Positions 1 through 12,200 of a DNA stretch of 64,000 nt are shown here, one piece after another. The notes below the pieces were generated by a model. The model made no database searches, was not told the origin of the DNA, and was given only the letters and a program-made list of their open reading frames with translations. The stretch is from Antedon mediterranea (lineage: Eukaryota > Echinodermata > Crinoidea > Comatulida > Antedonidae). The position numbers and the translations under genes were made by a program. Positions within the stretch are counted from its first letter, which is position 1. Each line of letters starts with the position of its first letter. The stretch spans positions 7,387,001 through 7,451,000 of the forward strand of contig NC_092671.1 in NCBI RefSeq assembly GCF_964355755.1. The letters are read 5' to 3'.

Positions 1-44
1 ATATCAGAACTATGAATGTAAATAAAATAAATTCTAACCTTAAC

Positions 45-211
45 CTGCATACTAGCGGAGTATATTTTTTCCTCCAGTGTCTCAATGGATTGTAGAAGAC
101 TACGTTTGACATTGAAAAGGATCTTCTTTGACCAGTTGTCCTTGGAATCATGGGCTGGTGCTCCACCCACCATTTCAACTGAATTGTCTTCTTTGTTTTG
201 CAGACTCTCAA
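45..211 (-). CDS. BAZ2B: BAZ2-like exon 25 (last in window)
   Basis: Codes residues about 1697-1752, starting IESLQNKEDNSVEM and ending LEEKIYSASMQ. The acceptor TTTAG is just above 211 and the donor CAG|GTTAAG is at 44-43. It enters in phase 1 (completing an Ile codon) and leaves in phase 0. The end resembles the conserved helix that follows the RGIRE segment in BAZ2 proteins. The next exon is outside the window. Confidence 0.85.
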
Positions 212-3200
212 CTAAAGTAGAAGTAACGTAGTAATTACATTTTTCATTCGCCACAAGTTAAAAAAAAGTATTGTTATATTATGTACGAATATTAAAAATG
301 TATTTATGCAAATGCAGTTATTTTTTCTCTTTATAAAATAAAAAATAGTCAATTTACTATGTTTATCAGTTTTTGTGGTGGCTTTGTAGGCATATTCAGA
401 CATCTTTTGGAAGTTCTTCTGCATATTGCGTTCACGTATTCCACGCTGGTTGAGGTTTTTGATTACAGATTGGATCATTTCAGGTTCCGATATGTGGAAC
501 CAACCATTTCGCAGCTCTGAAAATAAAGAAAGAGAAGTTGTAACATACTTGTAACATATACAAGAGGAAAGGAATAGCTGTTTAATAAAATTAATTTATT
601 GTTTTAATCAGATTGTTTTATTCTGTTAAACAATAGTATTAACAATCCATATGTATGTGTTTCAATCTTATACGACATATAGTTATCATTTACCTGTATT
701 TTAAGGTCTAACAGGACAAGAAAAATTGTTTTTCTTCTGGTTTCGACCTTATTACTGTTTTATTTTCAAATAATTATTTTGAATTTATCTTGATCATATA
801 CATTTTAAAATAAATTGTGCTGTCGCACAAATTAATCATTAAACAAAACATAAATCAAAGAAATATAAAAACAAAAATGTATGATGCAACTACATACCAT
901 CTGGAACTTGAATTAATGGTGAATTTTCTCTCTCATCCAACAACTTCTGCATATTGGCAATAGCTATATCCTCAGAAGCAAAGTCATCACTAGCATTATC
1001 ATCAAAAGGAGTAGACCTGTGACTAGATCCAGCGGCCATGGCTTGTGCATCCATAACAGTTGGTGACATGCCCTGTAGGCCCATAAACGGATGCATCTGC
1101 ATAGGCGACAGCCCAGGAAATCCGTACGGATTTAGGAACGAGTTCATTGGCTGCATAGGCATGATGGGGAACGGAAGTTGATAAATACTGTAAGGGGGTA
1201 AATTAAACATCGGTAACGAGGAGTGTTTCAAGGTGTTTGAGGTAGACGAATCGGAAACATGCATGCTAGCAAGAGTTGCTTCATCGCATGGGATGCGTGG
1301 TAATATACTAAACCACGGACTAGTGGCACCATTTAACTTCGCATCTAGTCCAGTCGGAAACACTGGACTTCCTGATACTACGGGGTAAGGAAAAAGTAAT
1401 GGGTTGTCCTGTTGGCTTAAATCGCCATACAATAAACTGCCATTCATTTCTGCATTGGCAGACTTGGTTGGTGTTTTTTTACCACTTTCTACAGATTTTT
1501 CCTTACTTTCTTTTGACTTAGTAGGTTCAATTGTTTTTCCATCTTTGTCTGTACTCTCAACATTTTCACACAATTCTTTCCGTAACGTATCCTCAATCAT
1601 CTTTGGCACATTTATTATGTTTAGTTTTGATTGTTCGGCCGATTTTGGTAACAACTTGTCGGGTTCATCTACCAGTTTTGCTTCACAATTGTCCGCAAAA
1701 CCATTCTGTACAATATTTGATTCTCCATTTGGTTTTAATTCCGATTCTTCCTCCATTTTTTCATCATTTGCTTCAATTTTGCTAACATCGTTTATATCAC
1801 CATTTTCTAAATTCATTGTTTTATCGTCATCTTTTACATTTTTTGATTCGCTATGTACAGTTTCATCAATTATTTTATCTTTTATTTCTTCTTTCGATTC
1901 TTCCTTTATGTTTACTTTCATTTCAATATGGGTTTCCTCTTTCACTTCTCCATTTATTGATTTATGAGCTTCTTCTTCAATTCCTTCCATATTCACATCA
2001 TCATTTCCTTCTTGCTTAATGTCTAATTTTTCTGGTTCATTTTTCACTTCAGTTTCTGGCAGCGCTTCAGGGAGTTCAGAACTTTCCATTCCTTCTACAA
2101 ACACTCCCCCAGCATGTGGCAAGACAAAGTAACGACGTCTGTAGCGATCCTGGCCAAAACAAATGCCTCGTAAGGAATGTGACTTGTTAAATACTTTACA
2201 TTTGAACTGTCCATGTTGCTAAGGAGAGAAAAAAAAAGTTTAGCCATACAAATTAAATAATATATATAATCTTCTTAAACATTTAAACATCTTAACAATT
2301 TGAGTAATAATCCATGCATATATTTCTTTCTTCATTACACACTGACTGATTATATCGGCTCCATGGTTCTGGTGGTAGAATAAGTCTTCTCGGATAAGGA
2401 CTATAAACCGTAGGTCCAGTGTACACAAAATGCTCATGTGCACTTTAAAGACCCTAGTAAATCATTCAAAACGAGTAGGGGGTTACTCTGGTGTACTAGT
2501 TCACACAAAGCCACTGTCTTAAGTTCTAGTTCCGTAATAATCAATTTGTTGAACTTACGACAATGAAAACAAATTGAAAATATTATACTGTGAAAATGAA
2601 TTTTAGCTCTACCTTTTCTAATCTATCAATCTTCTTCTGAAGTTCTTCAGATGTCATACCATCATCCTCCTCCTCCACAGTTGCCTCGTCAACCCCTTCT
2701 GGTGGTGCATCGTCATCTTCTTCATCCTTATCATCATCGTCCTCCTCATCCTCATCTCGCTTGGTCTTTGATGTGTCTAGCGAGTTATGTCCAGATTGAT
2801 TTGCAAAGCTGTCCATAACTGCTTTAGCAGCCGACTTACTGTTCTTCTTGGCCTGTTGTGATCGTAATCTGTAAAAAACCAAACCATGTTTTCATGATGT
2901 TGCCGATATTAAGATTTATAAATTTATTATTTAGGCTCGACTGCTTTCAATTTTCTTCTATAGTTTGATGAATGTTTATAGTGCTCTCAATTGTTTATCT
3001 TTGCTTTCTTAAATTTAACCGATATTTTATTTCAGACTTCTGCAAATAATGACATATTTGCAGAATATTATATAATATAATATTATCATAACTTACTGGC
3101 GCAATTTTCCTTCGACTACCCATTTGTCCTTCCTCAGACTTGACATGTCATCTATACTTTCATCAATCTGTTGAACCACTAGCTTGCTGCACACGAGCTG

Positions 3201-6200
3201 GTTGACAAGGAAAGCCAAGATGGCGGCCTTCTGGCTAGCAACCAAGGCTTTAAATGGCAGAAAACTAAGTGCTTGTGACAACTGAAAATGGAAATAGTTT
3301 TTTAAAAATTTGTGCTGTAATTTCAAAATTATTCTCTGTGCTTTTACACAATTTCAGAGTAAGGCAAGCAAAACATTGTTGGGACACAATAAACAGAATA
3401 ACAAATTTAACATCAATTATACATACCTCATTTTCTTGTCCATTGACGTTAATTAATAACAACCTCAGCATTTCTGACATTGTCTTTTTGTTGATATCAA
3501 CTTTCAGTATATTTTCACCCCATGCTGTTTTAGGCTAAAGGTTGGAAATTAAAATCATTATAGTACCGATAGAATATTATTCGTTGATTTCAATATGCAA
3601 TGAATATTTTTATTTTTAATTAAATACTCACCATTATTGGGTCATCAGGAAGCCCAGGGTCATCATAAGCTAAGCGTAGAAGGCGCACTGTAAATCGTAG
3701 TAGGTCTGTGTTGTAGTCCTCGTTATTTAGCAGCCCTTCCTGTAGGGCGTTTAATGATGGTACATCATCATCCAAATCTATACAAAATAGAGAATCACCT
3801 AATGAATATGCAATATATCTATTAATGGCCATAATAACACCTATTCACTATGAACAGGCTATTTATTACTATACTTAATTTATAGCCTACTCGCTGCTCA
3901 TTATTAAGCCTGGTTTCCATTAAAATCGCTACAGCGTTTCCATTAAAATCGCTACACGCGCAGATGTCGCCGACGTAATCAGGAAGGCTCCCCGATTCAT
4001 CGCAGTCAAATCGGCAAAGTCCAACCATGTTCAACTTTGCCGATGTTGTCGGCGATGAATCGTATACGCGTACCAAAGAATATTTAGCGCTCGCGTACTA
4101 GATCCGCGATAAATTCTAGCGTTTCCATAGAATCGCTACGCTCTGTCGTGTAGCGATTTTATGGAAACCAGGCTTTAGGTATAATTGTAAATATGTGCTC
4201 GCCTTAGTGCAATAAAAATAAAATGTAAGTGGTAATGCCAGTAATCAAGACACTCACCCAAACCAAGTGATTCGCCAAAATTATGCATAAACTCTATGAT
4301 CATGATACAATCAGCAAAGGCTTGTCCAGGTAACTTTACACCTGGAATACGTGGTAGCTCAGGTAAAGGAAGCTGTTAAAAAAAACAATATAAAGAATTT
4401 AGATGTGTAGAATATAAATGCACAAGTATAGTTGGATTTCAGCACTCTTTAGATCCAGAGACATCAAGCGCCTTGTGGATATGTGTGCTTTATAAATCTT
4501 ATTATCTCATCAGAGTGTGTATTTATGTAAATAGGACAGTTTAACGTACCATAAAAAGCACAAAGCAAAACTTTTTATTGCTTTAATCATTGTACCACTT
4601 CGCTATCCAAGGAAAATTTACAAGGAACTGATGTTTCTAAAGCTTTATCTACACTATCAAACTTTATGTGACAAAGAAATTTGTGATGTGCCCATATACG
4701 AACATGATGATGTCATATCACTACCATATTTAAACATATCACTAACATATTTGGGCACATCACACTTTTTTTGTCAAACAAGTTTGATAGTGTAGCTTTA
4801 TAAAGTGTTTGCAGCATATTTCATACCTTAGGGTCAATGACCTTTAAGTCATCAACAGGCTTCTTTAATTCTTTCATCATATGAAGCTCCATTCTTTTCA
4901 ATTGAACCTTTCGTTCTCTCGATACTTTCTTTTCATTCTTCTTTTCTTCCTTAACCCGTTCTTTTTCCTGGTAAATTAAAAAATATATGATCTAATAAGA
5001 AGCTGAAACTTTTAAGTCTACAAATACTTTCTGAACAACCCAACTATAATTTCAGTTTATATTATAACTGAATCTTCCTAAATATTTATTCAATTCAAAG
5101 GTACAATTCAATTCAATTCAACTTTATTTCAGACAAACAGTATAGTACAGAAGATAAGGTATATATGTATACATTCATTCAATATTATTTACTTGTTACT
5201 ATATAGCTTACCTCGGCTTTCTTTCTGGCCTCTAGCGCCCTCACTAAAAGCATATGTTGCTTTCGTCTTTCACGTTCCTAAAATAAATTGTTTTTGAAAA
5301 AAATAAACATCGCCACATTGTTAAGTTCAACGTTATACGTTACAATAAATTTGTAACCAAAGACAATATAAACATGGATACATTGACATTAAACTGGTTT
5401 ATAGATTAACAGATTCACACCGAAATACAATATAAACAGTGAACTATCTATCCAAATATTGTTTAAATTTTATACAAATCTACAGGAAAGTTTTAATAAA
5501 TACATTTTAACAAATATAAAAACAAATACTTTTTCTCTATTTATTATTGATGAAAAATGGAACTTCTGGTGACAATCTATTTATTTTTAACATTATAAGT
5601 TTAATGTCAAGAAAACAGTGATAGCGCAAGTTAAAAGAAAGGTCACACAATTTTATATAGCGTGCTATAAACAAGAAAGTAATCAAGGATTCTGTAATAA
5701 TGATATAAGAGTGTTGTTGCTAATATATAAATTGATGCACATAGTGAAATTTAGACTGCCCAGTACAATGCTTCCCAGTCATGGTATTTGCCAGGAGGGC
5801 CCACAACATAAATTTAGACTGCCCAGTACAATGCTTCCCAGTCACTTGATGGTATTTGCCAGGAGGGCCCACAACATAAATTTAGACTGCCCAGTACAAT
5901 GCTTCCCAGTCACTTGATGGTATTTGCTAGGAGGGCCCACAACATAAATTTAGACTGCCCAGTACAATGCTTCCCAGTCACTTGATGGTATTTACCAGGA
6001 GGGCCCACAACATAAATTTAGACTGCCCAGTACAATGCTTCCCAGTCACTTGATGGTATTTGCCAGGAGGGCCTACAACATAAATTTAGACTGCCCAGTA
6101 CAATGCTTCCCAGTAACTTGATGGTATTTGCCAGGAGGGCCCACAACATAAATCCATAGATTTTTGGAAGTCCTAGACCCCAGAATAAACAAGTCTTTCT

Positions 6201-9200
6201 TGCTTTACCGAAAAAAGGGGTAACAATCACCATGAAGGAAAATTTATTTCCTCAATGCAATCATAAATATGAAACAAAAACACAATGTGATAGACAGTAC
6301 AGTAAACAAGACAGAACAGACAATTTTCATACAAAAAAGGAAAAAACTAAACTAGGAAAATAATAAAATAATACAGCTATTTCAAGTGCATATAAGGTGT
6401 TTGTCTCATTAATAATTATCTAAATTAAAATAAACAAAATCCCTAGAGAAATATGCTTTATCATAACAAATTTAATCATTATTCATTACAGTTTTATTTC
6501 TATTTGTACAATGTATTCTTCACATAATCTAAATAGTTTTAAAACAACCAATTTAAATTGTTATTAAATATAATTTATAAATAGAAAACTATATAATTAT
6601 GCATAAATAAACAAGAAATTTACAGAAACAGTGCTAATTTTGGAACATGATATCATAATATTATCAAGCATAGTTCATAAAGAAAGGGTTGAATTTGTTG
6701 TATTTATATTATTCATTCCTTATAATATCACAACAAAATATTAATTTTAACAATAAAAATAAAAACAAAAAGAATATTATACAGTTCTTTCCATACAAGC
6801 TTTCATGCAAAATACATTGTTTTTCAAACTGGGAAGAAATTGTGAAAGATTGCAACAAAAAAAAACAACGCCTGCTGAGAATAAATACAACACAATACCA
6901 AGACCAACAAAACCGGTGCTCTACCGAAAGACCGGTATAACTACACCGAGAAAACCGGTGTTTGCCAACACCTTCAAAACCGTTGGTTTACCTGCGTCTG
7001 TTGAGTGAGGTGATTCAGGTGTGTGAGTTTCTGTGAAAGGAGTTTGGATTTCTTAATAGACTCTGATTTAATTTCCTTTCTAGCAAGTGAAACATAATCT
7101 GATATCTACTCCTGTCATTAATTTTGATTCACCGGGTCACGTAATATTCTTATCATCTAATTTGCATTTACCACCAGTGATATCTAATGTTAAGGCATGA
7201 ACTGATAATTTGCATACGGTATAGTACAAACGGATATATCTAATTTGCATAACTTTTAGAGTAATATGCACAGTGTTCATGAGGTAATTTCTGTACTAGC
7301 CAGAAAAACAGATATGTTAATTTGTTGCTTTTTCTTGATTACATTATAATTTGCATTTAAAGCATTAAGAAATCTGCTAACAAGAATGGCAATACCGTTT
7401 TTTTTTCCAAATAAAATTTTAACTGAGTATTGCTAGTAGATACACACATCAAATTGAGGAACATTATGCAATGAACTATTGCATTTACTTTATATTATAA
7501 TTACATTAAAACATTCTGATACAAAAAGACAGAATTTAATACAGTAATAATAAACAACATGATCAAATGTCAAGTTATTAATGTTATTTAGTTAAATCTG
7601 GTAGATTCTTACCTGATGTTTGAGAAGTACAGTTTGCTGACGTCTCAACTCTCGTTCCTAGGACCAAAAACATTTTTAAGTGTAATTAAAGTGACTTCAT
7701 CATTATATGACCAATGGCATGATTTTAGTTTCAAATAATTACTTCTCAAATGGCTGTCAAAAATGATATTTTTCCATTCATTTTATAAAAATTGGTATAG
7801 ATAGACTTAGGCATTACAATTTATTTCTCGGTTATCAACCCAAGCTGTTATTACAGTCATTTCAAGGGGGTAGGTATATTTTAAAGTTGCGTATAGAACT
7901 ACAAGTAGAAAATTAATAATGAAAAAATTCTAGATATATATATGTGTATACATTTCTCAGAGGAACCGAAAAACTATACTTACTATAACTATAAATATGT
8001 ATGGATATAATACAAATTTGCAGGCATAGAAGAAATAATTCTAAACCAGCCTGTGATATACTAAAAATTAATTTACTGATAAAGAAATGGAAATCTGTGA
8101 GGATGAGAAAAAGCCAACCCCAAAATTGTATGTATTTAAAGGCTTTTACAATTTCTATGAAGCTGCATAAAGGATAGATAACATACACAATCTATACAAA
8201 TAATAATAAAATAATAATAGTATAATATAGAAACAATGAAAGGTATGGTATGTGTGATAGCAGTAGCGAAATATTTTAATAACAAAAATGTAAACAAAAT
8301 GTTAGAAATATTGAATAATTCTTTCCATATATAATTCATGATAATCAATATTATATGAATTTATATTCATATATAAAACTATATTTTATAACTCAATATT
8401 GTGCCTAGATTTATTTGCAAATTAAATACCCATTTTAAATTTGTCCAGACATGACCCTCACACACTGATCCATACCATTGATTCAAACTATAGCAGTAAA
8501 TGTTTTCTTGATTATAATGGTATAGTTAATTTTTTTGTATGTATCTTAAGTCTGGCCAAGGATTACCAATAATTATTCACTGACGTCCTATGAGGTGCCC
8601 CTGCCTTAAACGCTTGGCCATTTGACCCACTTTACACTTTGAAAAATAGAAAAAAAACAATACATCCTACAGATTAATTGAAAAGTAATCACTGATAATT
8701 AATATGTATCTGGCTGCTATTGATTAATTGATCTCAAGGGTAATTGTCAATTTTCCCTAAGTGATTCAATGCTAATTCATTAATAATTAAATAATTAAAA
8801 AACTGTTAATATACTTGAATTAAGGTATATCTAGAAGGAAAGTAACCACAATAATTAGAACATTTTGGACAGCAAGACAGCAAAATTCTCCTTAATTGGG
8901 ATGTCCCCTTAATTTGGCGTCCCATTAATTTGGCATCCCCTTAACAGGTGTGTCCTCTCAATAGGTATTTACAGCCATAAGTGTTAAAACATAGTGCTGT
9001 CTGTTTTATGAAAGTGTCCATTTAATAGGGGAGTCACAAAAAAGGGGTAGTACTAGTTGAGTCTAACATTTAATTTATAAAGTAAACAATACATTAATGT
9101 GTATACAGCTTGAGTTATACTCAAATATTTTCCTCTATGAACGTCAATACACATATTGTATCTTTCAACATTACTAATTAACATATCTAACATCAGTAAT

Positions 9201-12200
9201 GTTTTCAACATTTCCTGGTCGATTAGTTGTTCAGGAAGACTATTACAGTGTTTTAAATCATATTTAATAATGATCATTCAGAACATGAATCACCATTACA
9301 TCATCATTTACAAAATAGTTAACATGTGTCAGAAATTCACTTTCTAGTTAGGTCCTGAATTAATATGCAATTTGATTACAAATTTGGTATATCAATATAA
9401 GCTAGTTCAAAAGTTTAATGTACACTGCTAATAATAATAATTATGAATAATAAACATAACTTAGAAAGTGAAAGAATATAAACATTCTTAGATCAACTTG
9501 GTTTTGACAAATTAATATTTATTATCTGGATTTAAAACAAACATGATGAATCTATTCTCCGATTCTTAGATCAACTTACAATAAAAAGTATAGGCATAGT
9601 ATAAACTCTTTTTTTATACCAAATATAGGTATAAAGGTATACTAAAATATAGGCATGGTATACCAAATATAGGCATGGTATACCAAATATAGGCATGGTA
9701 TACCAAATAAGGCATGGTATACCAAATATAGGCATGGTATACCAAATATAGGCATGGTATACCAAATAAAGGCATGGTATACCAAATATAAGCAAGGTAT
9801 ACCAAATATAGGCATGGTATACCAAATATAGGCATGGTATACCAAATAAAGGCATGGTATACCAAATATAAGCAAGGTATACCAAATATAGGCATGGTAT
9901 ACCAAATAAAGGCATGGTATACCAAATATAAGCAAGGTATACCAAAATATAGGCAAGGTATACCAAAATATAGGCATGGTATACCAAATATAGGCAAGGT
10001 ATACCAAAATATAGGCAAGGTATGCTAATGAGCAAAGATAAAATGCCATTCTAAAAGCAGAACTTGTAAAGCTCTGTCTACACTATCAAACAAAAAAGTA
10101 TGGTAGTGACTATGACATCATCATTTCCATATATGAGCAATATCACATTTCTTTGTCACATAAAGTTTGATAGTGTAGACAGAGTTTAAGACTAATTGAA
10201 CGGCGACATCTTCCGTTACATGAAACGAGTGAACGTAGCTTTAGGCTTAATAATTACTTTAATGTATTATCTATAGGCCATTTATTATAGAGATCTAACT
10301 AAAAGAAGAATGTAATAGTTAAACTATGGTAATAGGATCCACCCTTTAACATTAAATCGTTATTGATATAACAAATTGTAAATATTATAAAGCAAATGGA
10401 TGTATGAATGATGATTTTAATAATATAATGGTGTTGAATGAAGTATTAATTATGTACATTATGGTTAATAAATCATTTATGTAAACTGTGCAAATGTATT
10501 ATTTCTAAATACAATAATAAATAGAAATAGTTCAGTATGTAAATAATGTTTAATTAGTGATATAAATAGGTATATAGTATATCACTGAAAACATGCCTAA
10601 ATTCCTTTGGTACATTACTTGTAAATTATGTAAGCAATATCATGATAATGAGTATCATCTTGGTTAGTAATGGCTGACTAAAAACAAGATATAAATCTAC
10701 AGTTTTTAACTCGTTCCACTCTCTGTTAAAAAATTGATGGATTCATATAATGACATTATATATGTAATCTATTAGCACGCTAAAATCACCATCAACCTCA
10801 ACATGACATGTGTACAAAAAGCTGCACTATGGTTCACTAAGAAACATGTATAATAATTTACATTTTTGTTTCTTTTTGTGAAAATGAAATATGAAAGAGA
10901 TTCAACAAAAACATAAACTTTCCAAATAAAATGATTAAGAAATAATTGGTCTGTGTGAATACGATAATAATTCAATTTTGTTCAATTCAATCTTTTTTTT
11001 TGGAATCTCTGGTCCATATAAAGATACACCCTTTTGTACACACATTTTGTGCCTTATATCAATGATAAAGTCTGTGCTGTTAGTTAAATACCAACTCCAA
11101 ACATGCACACATAAATATTCACCAAATTCATTTTCCTAATATACCCAAACGATGAAGAAAATCTAACTTTTATAATATAAAAAAAAAAGTGTAAAAAGCA
11201 AGTGAACTGTGCTAATAATAGTGATATGACATATTGGTTCTTATGGTTGGTGAATGTTAAATAATTATGTCAAATTGTTATGTAATGCCCAACCACCTGT
11301 ATGTAAAGTAAGGAAACAAACCTTGGCCTTTTTTAAAGCATCCCGGTTTTTTTTAGCCTCGATCTGTTGACGCCGTTTGCGACGATCCTGTGACGCAAAC
11401 AGTGAAATAATAATAAACAACATTTTTAAAAATGTAAAAAACTGAATAATTATCTGTATAAATAAAAAAAAATATATGAATTTACTGAATTTCACTTTCA
11501 AATATACTGTAACAGAGCTAATGATTATTATTTCAAACAGAAAATAAGACTAAAATATAATGTAATATTAAAAAATGTATTATAACCTTACAAAACAACA
11601 AATATTGTTAAAATGAGTAGATTATTTAAATATTGTGAATATCTGAACACAAGAAAACTTGACATGATGAATCTAAATGAACATTATTCAGACAAATGAG
11701 TATGATATAAACACCATGCATAATACATGCATGCACTAATGGTGCAAACACATAGTACTTTACAAACAAAAAAACACCATTTTGATTTAAACCAAAACCC
11801 TTCAAGTTAGATGGAATCTAAACTATTATGTTACTAACTTTAGGATGGACATTTTTAAGCTTTAGCAGTGACATATTGTTTCTTCCATGAGAAAAACCTT
11901 GGCATTCAGTCTGAGCTAGGATTTGAACCCAGTATTCTGGGTAAGCATGTTAAGTACACAGCTACAGTACCACTATGATATAGTGCTATACCCACAAACT
12001 CAACAGAAGCCATCAAAATAAATATGAAAAATCCTTTTTATTATGATCTTTGAACTGTACAATATTACAACCAGGAATTAAACGCCAAAATAGAAAATTC
12101 CTAATAATCTTAGTGCTAAAGAGAAAAGAATGTGCTTTCTCATCTCGTTTAAACTTTATATAAATCCTTCACCGTATTCAGGAGGTGATTTAAAACTAAT

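Larger units (their letters stand above)
7658..11321 (-). other. intron 14: AT-rich, one tandem array, one MITE
   Basis: About 3.66 kb between exons 14 and 15. Besides the array at 9,616-10,024 and the MITE at 10,067-10,188, I recognise nothing. A run near 8,890-8,950 shows a short repeated motif (cccTTAATTTGGC.TCCC) of unknown meaning. Confidence 0.7.

Noticed and set aside
1404-2019. Plus-strand frames of 187, 84 and 67 residues
   Set aside because: Antisense shadows of the Glu/Lys/Ser-rich exon 23; composition (Ser/Phe/Leu) is what that produces.
890-2122. 410-residue frame as a stand-alone gene
   Set aside because: It is part of exon 23: the frame continues upstream to an AG acceptor and carries the BAZ2 DRYRRRYF motif before the Met.
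5618-6233. Frames of 99 and 71 residues over the 68-bp array
   Set aside because: Repeat artefacts; no recognisable domain.
9571-10049. Overlapping Tyr/Ile/Pro-rich frames (134-154 residues)
   Set aside because: Open in all three minus frames because of the 20-21 bp repeat; no splice or start support.
11865-11990. Functional tRNA gene
   Set aside because: B box is good but there is no matching acceptor stem or credible anticodon arm.
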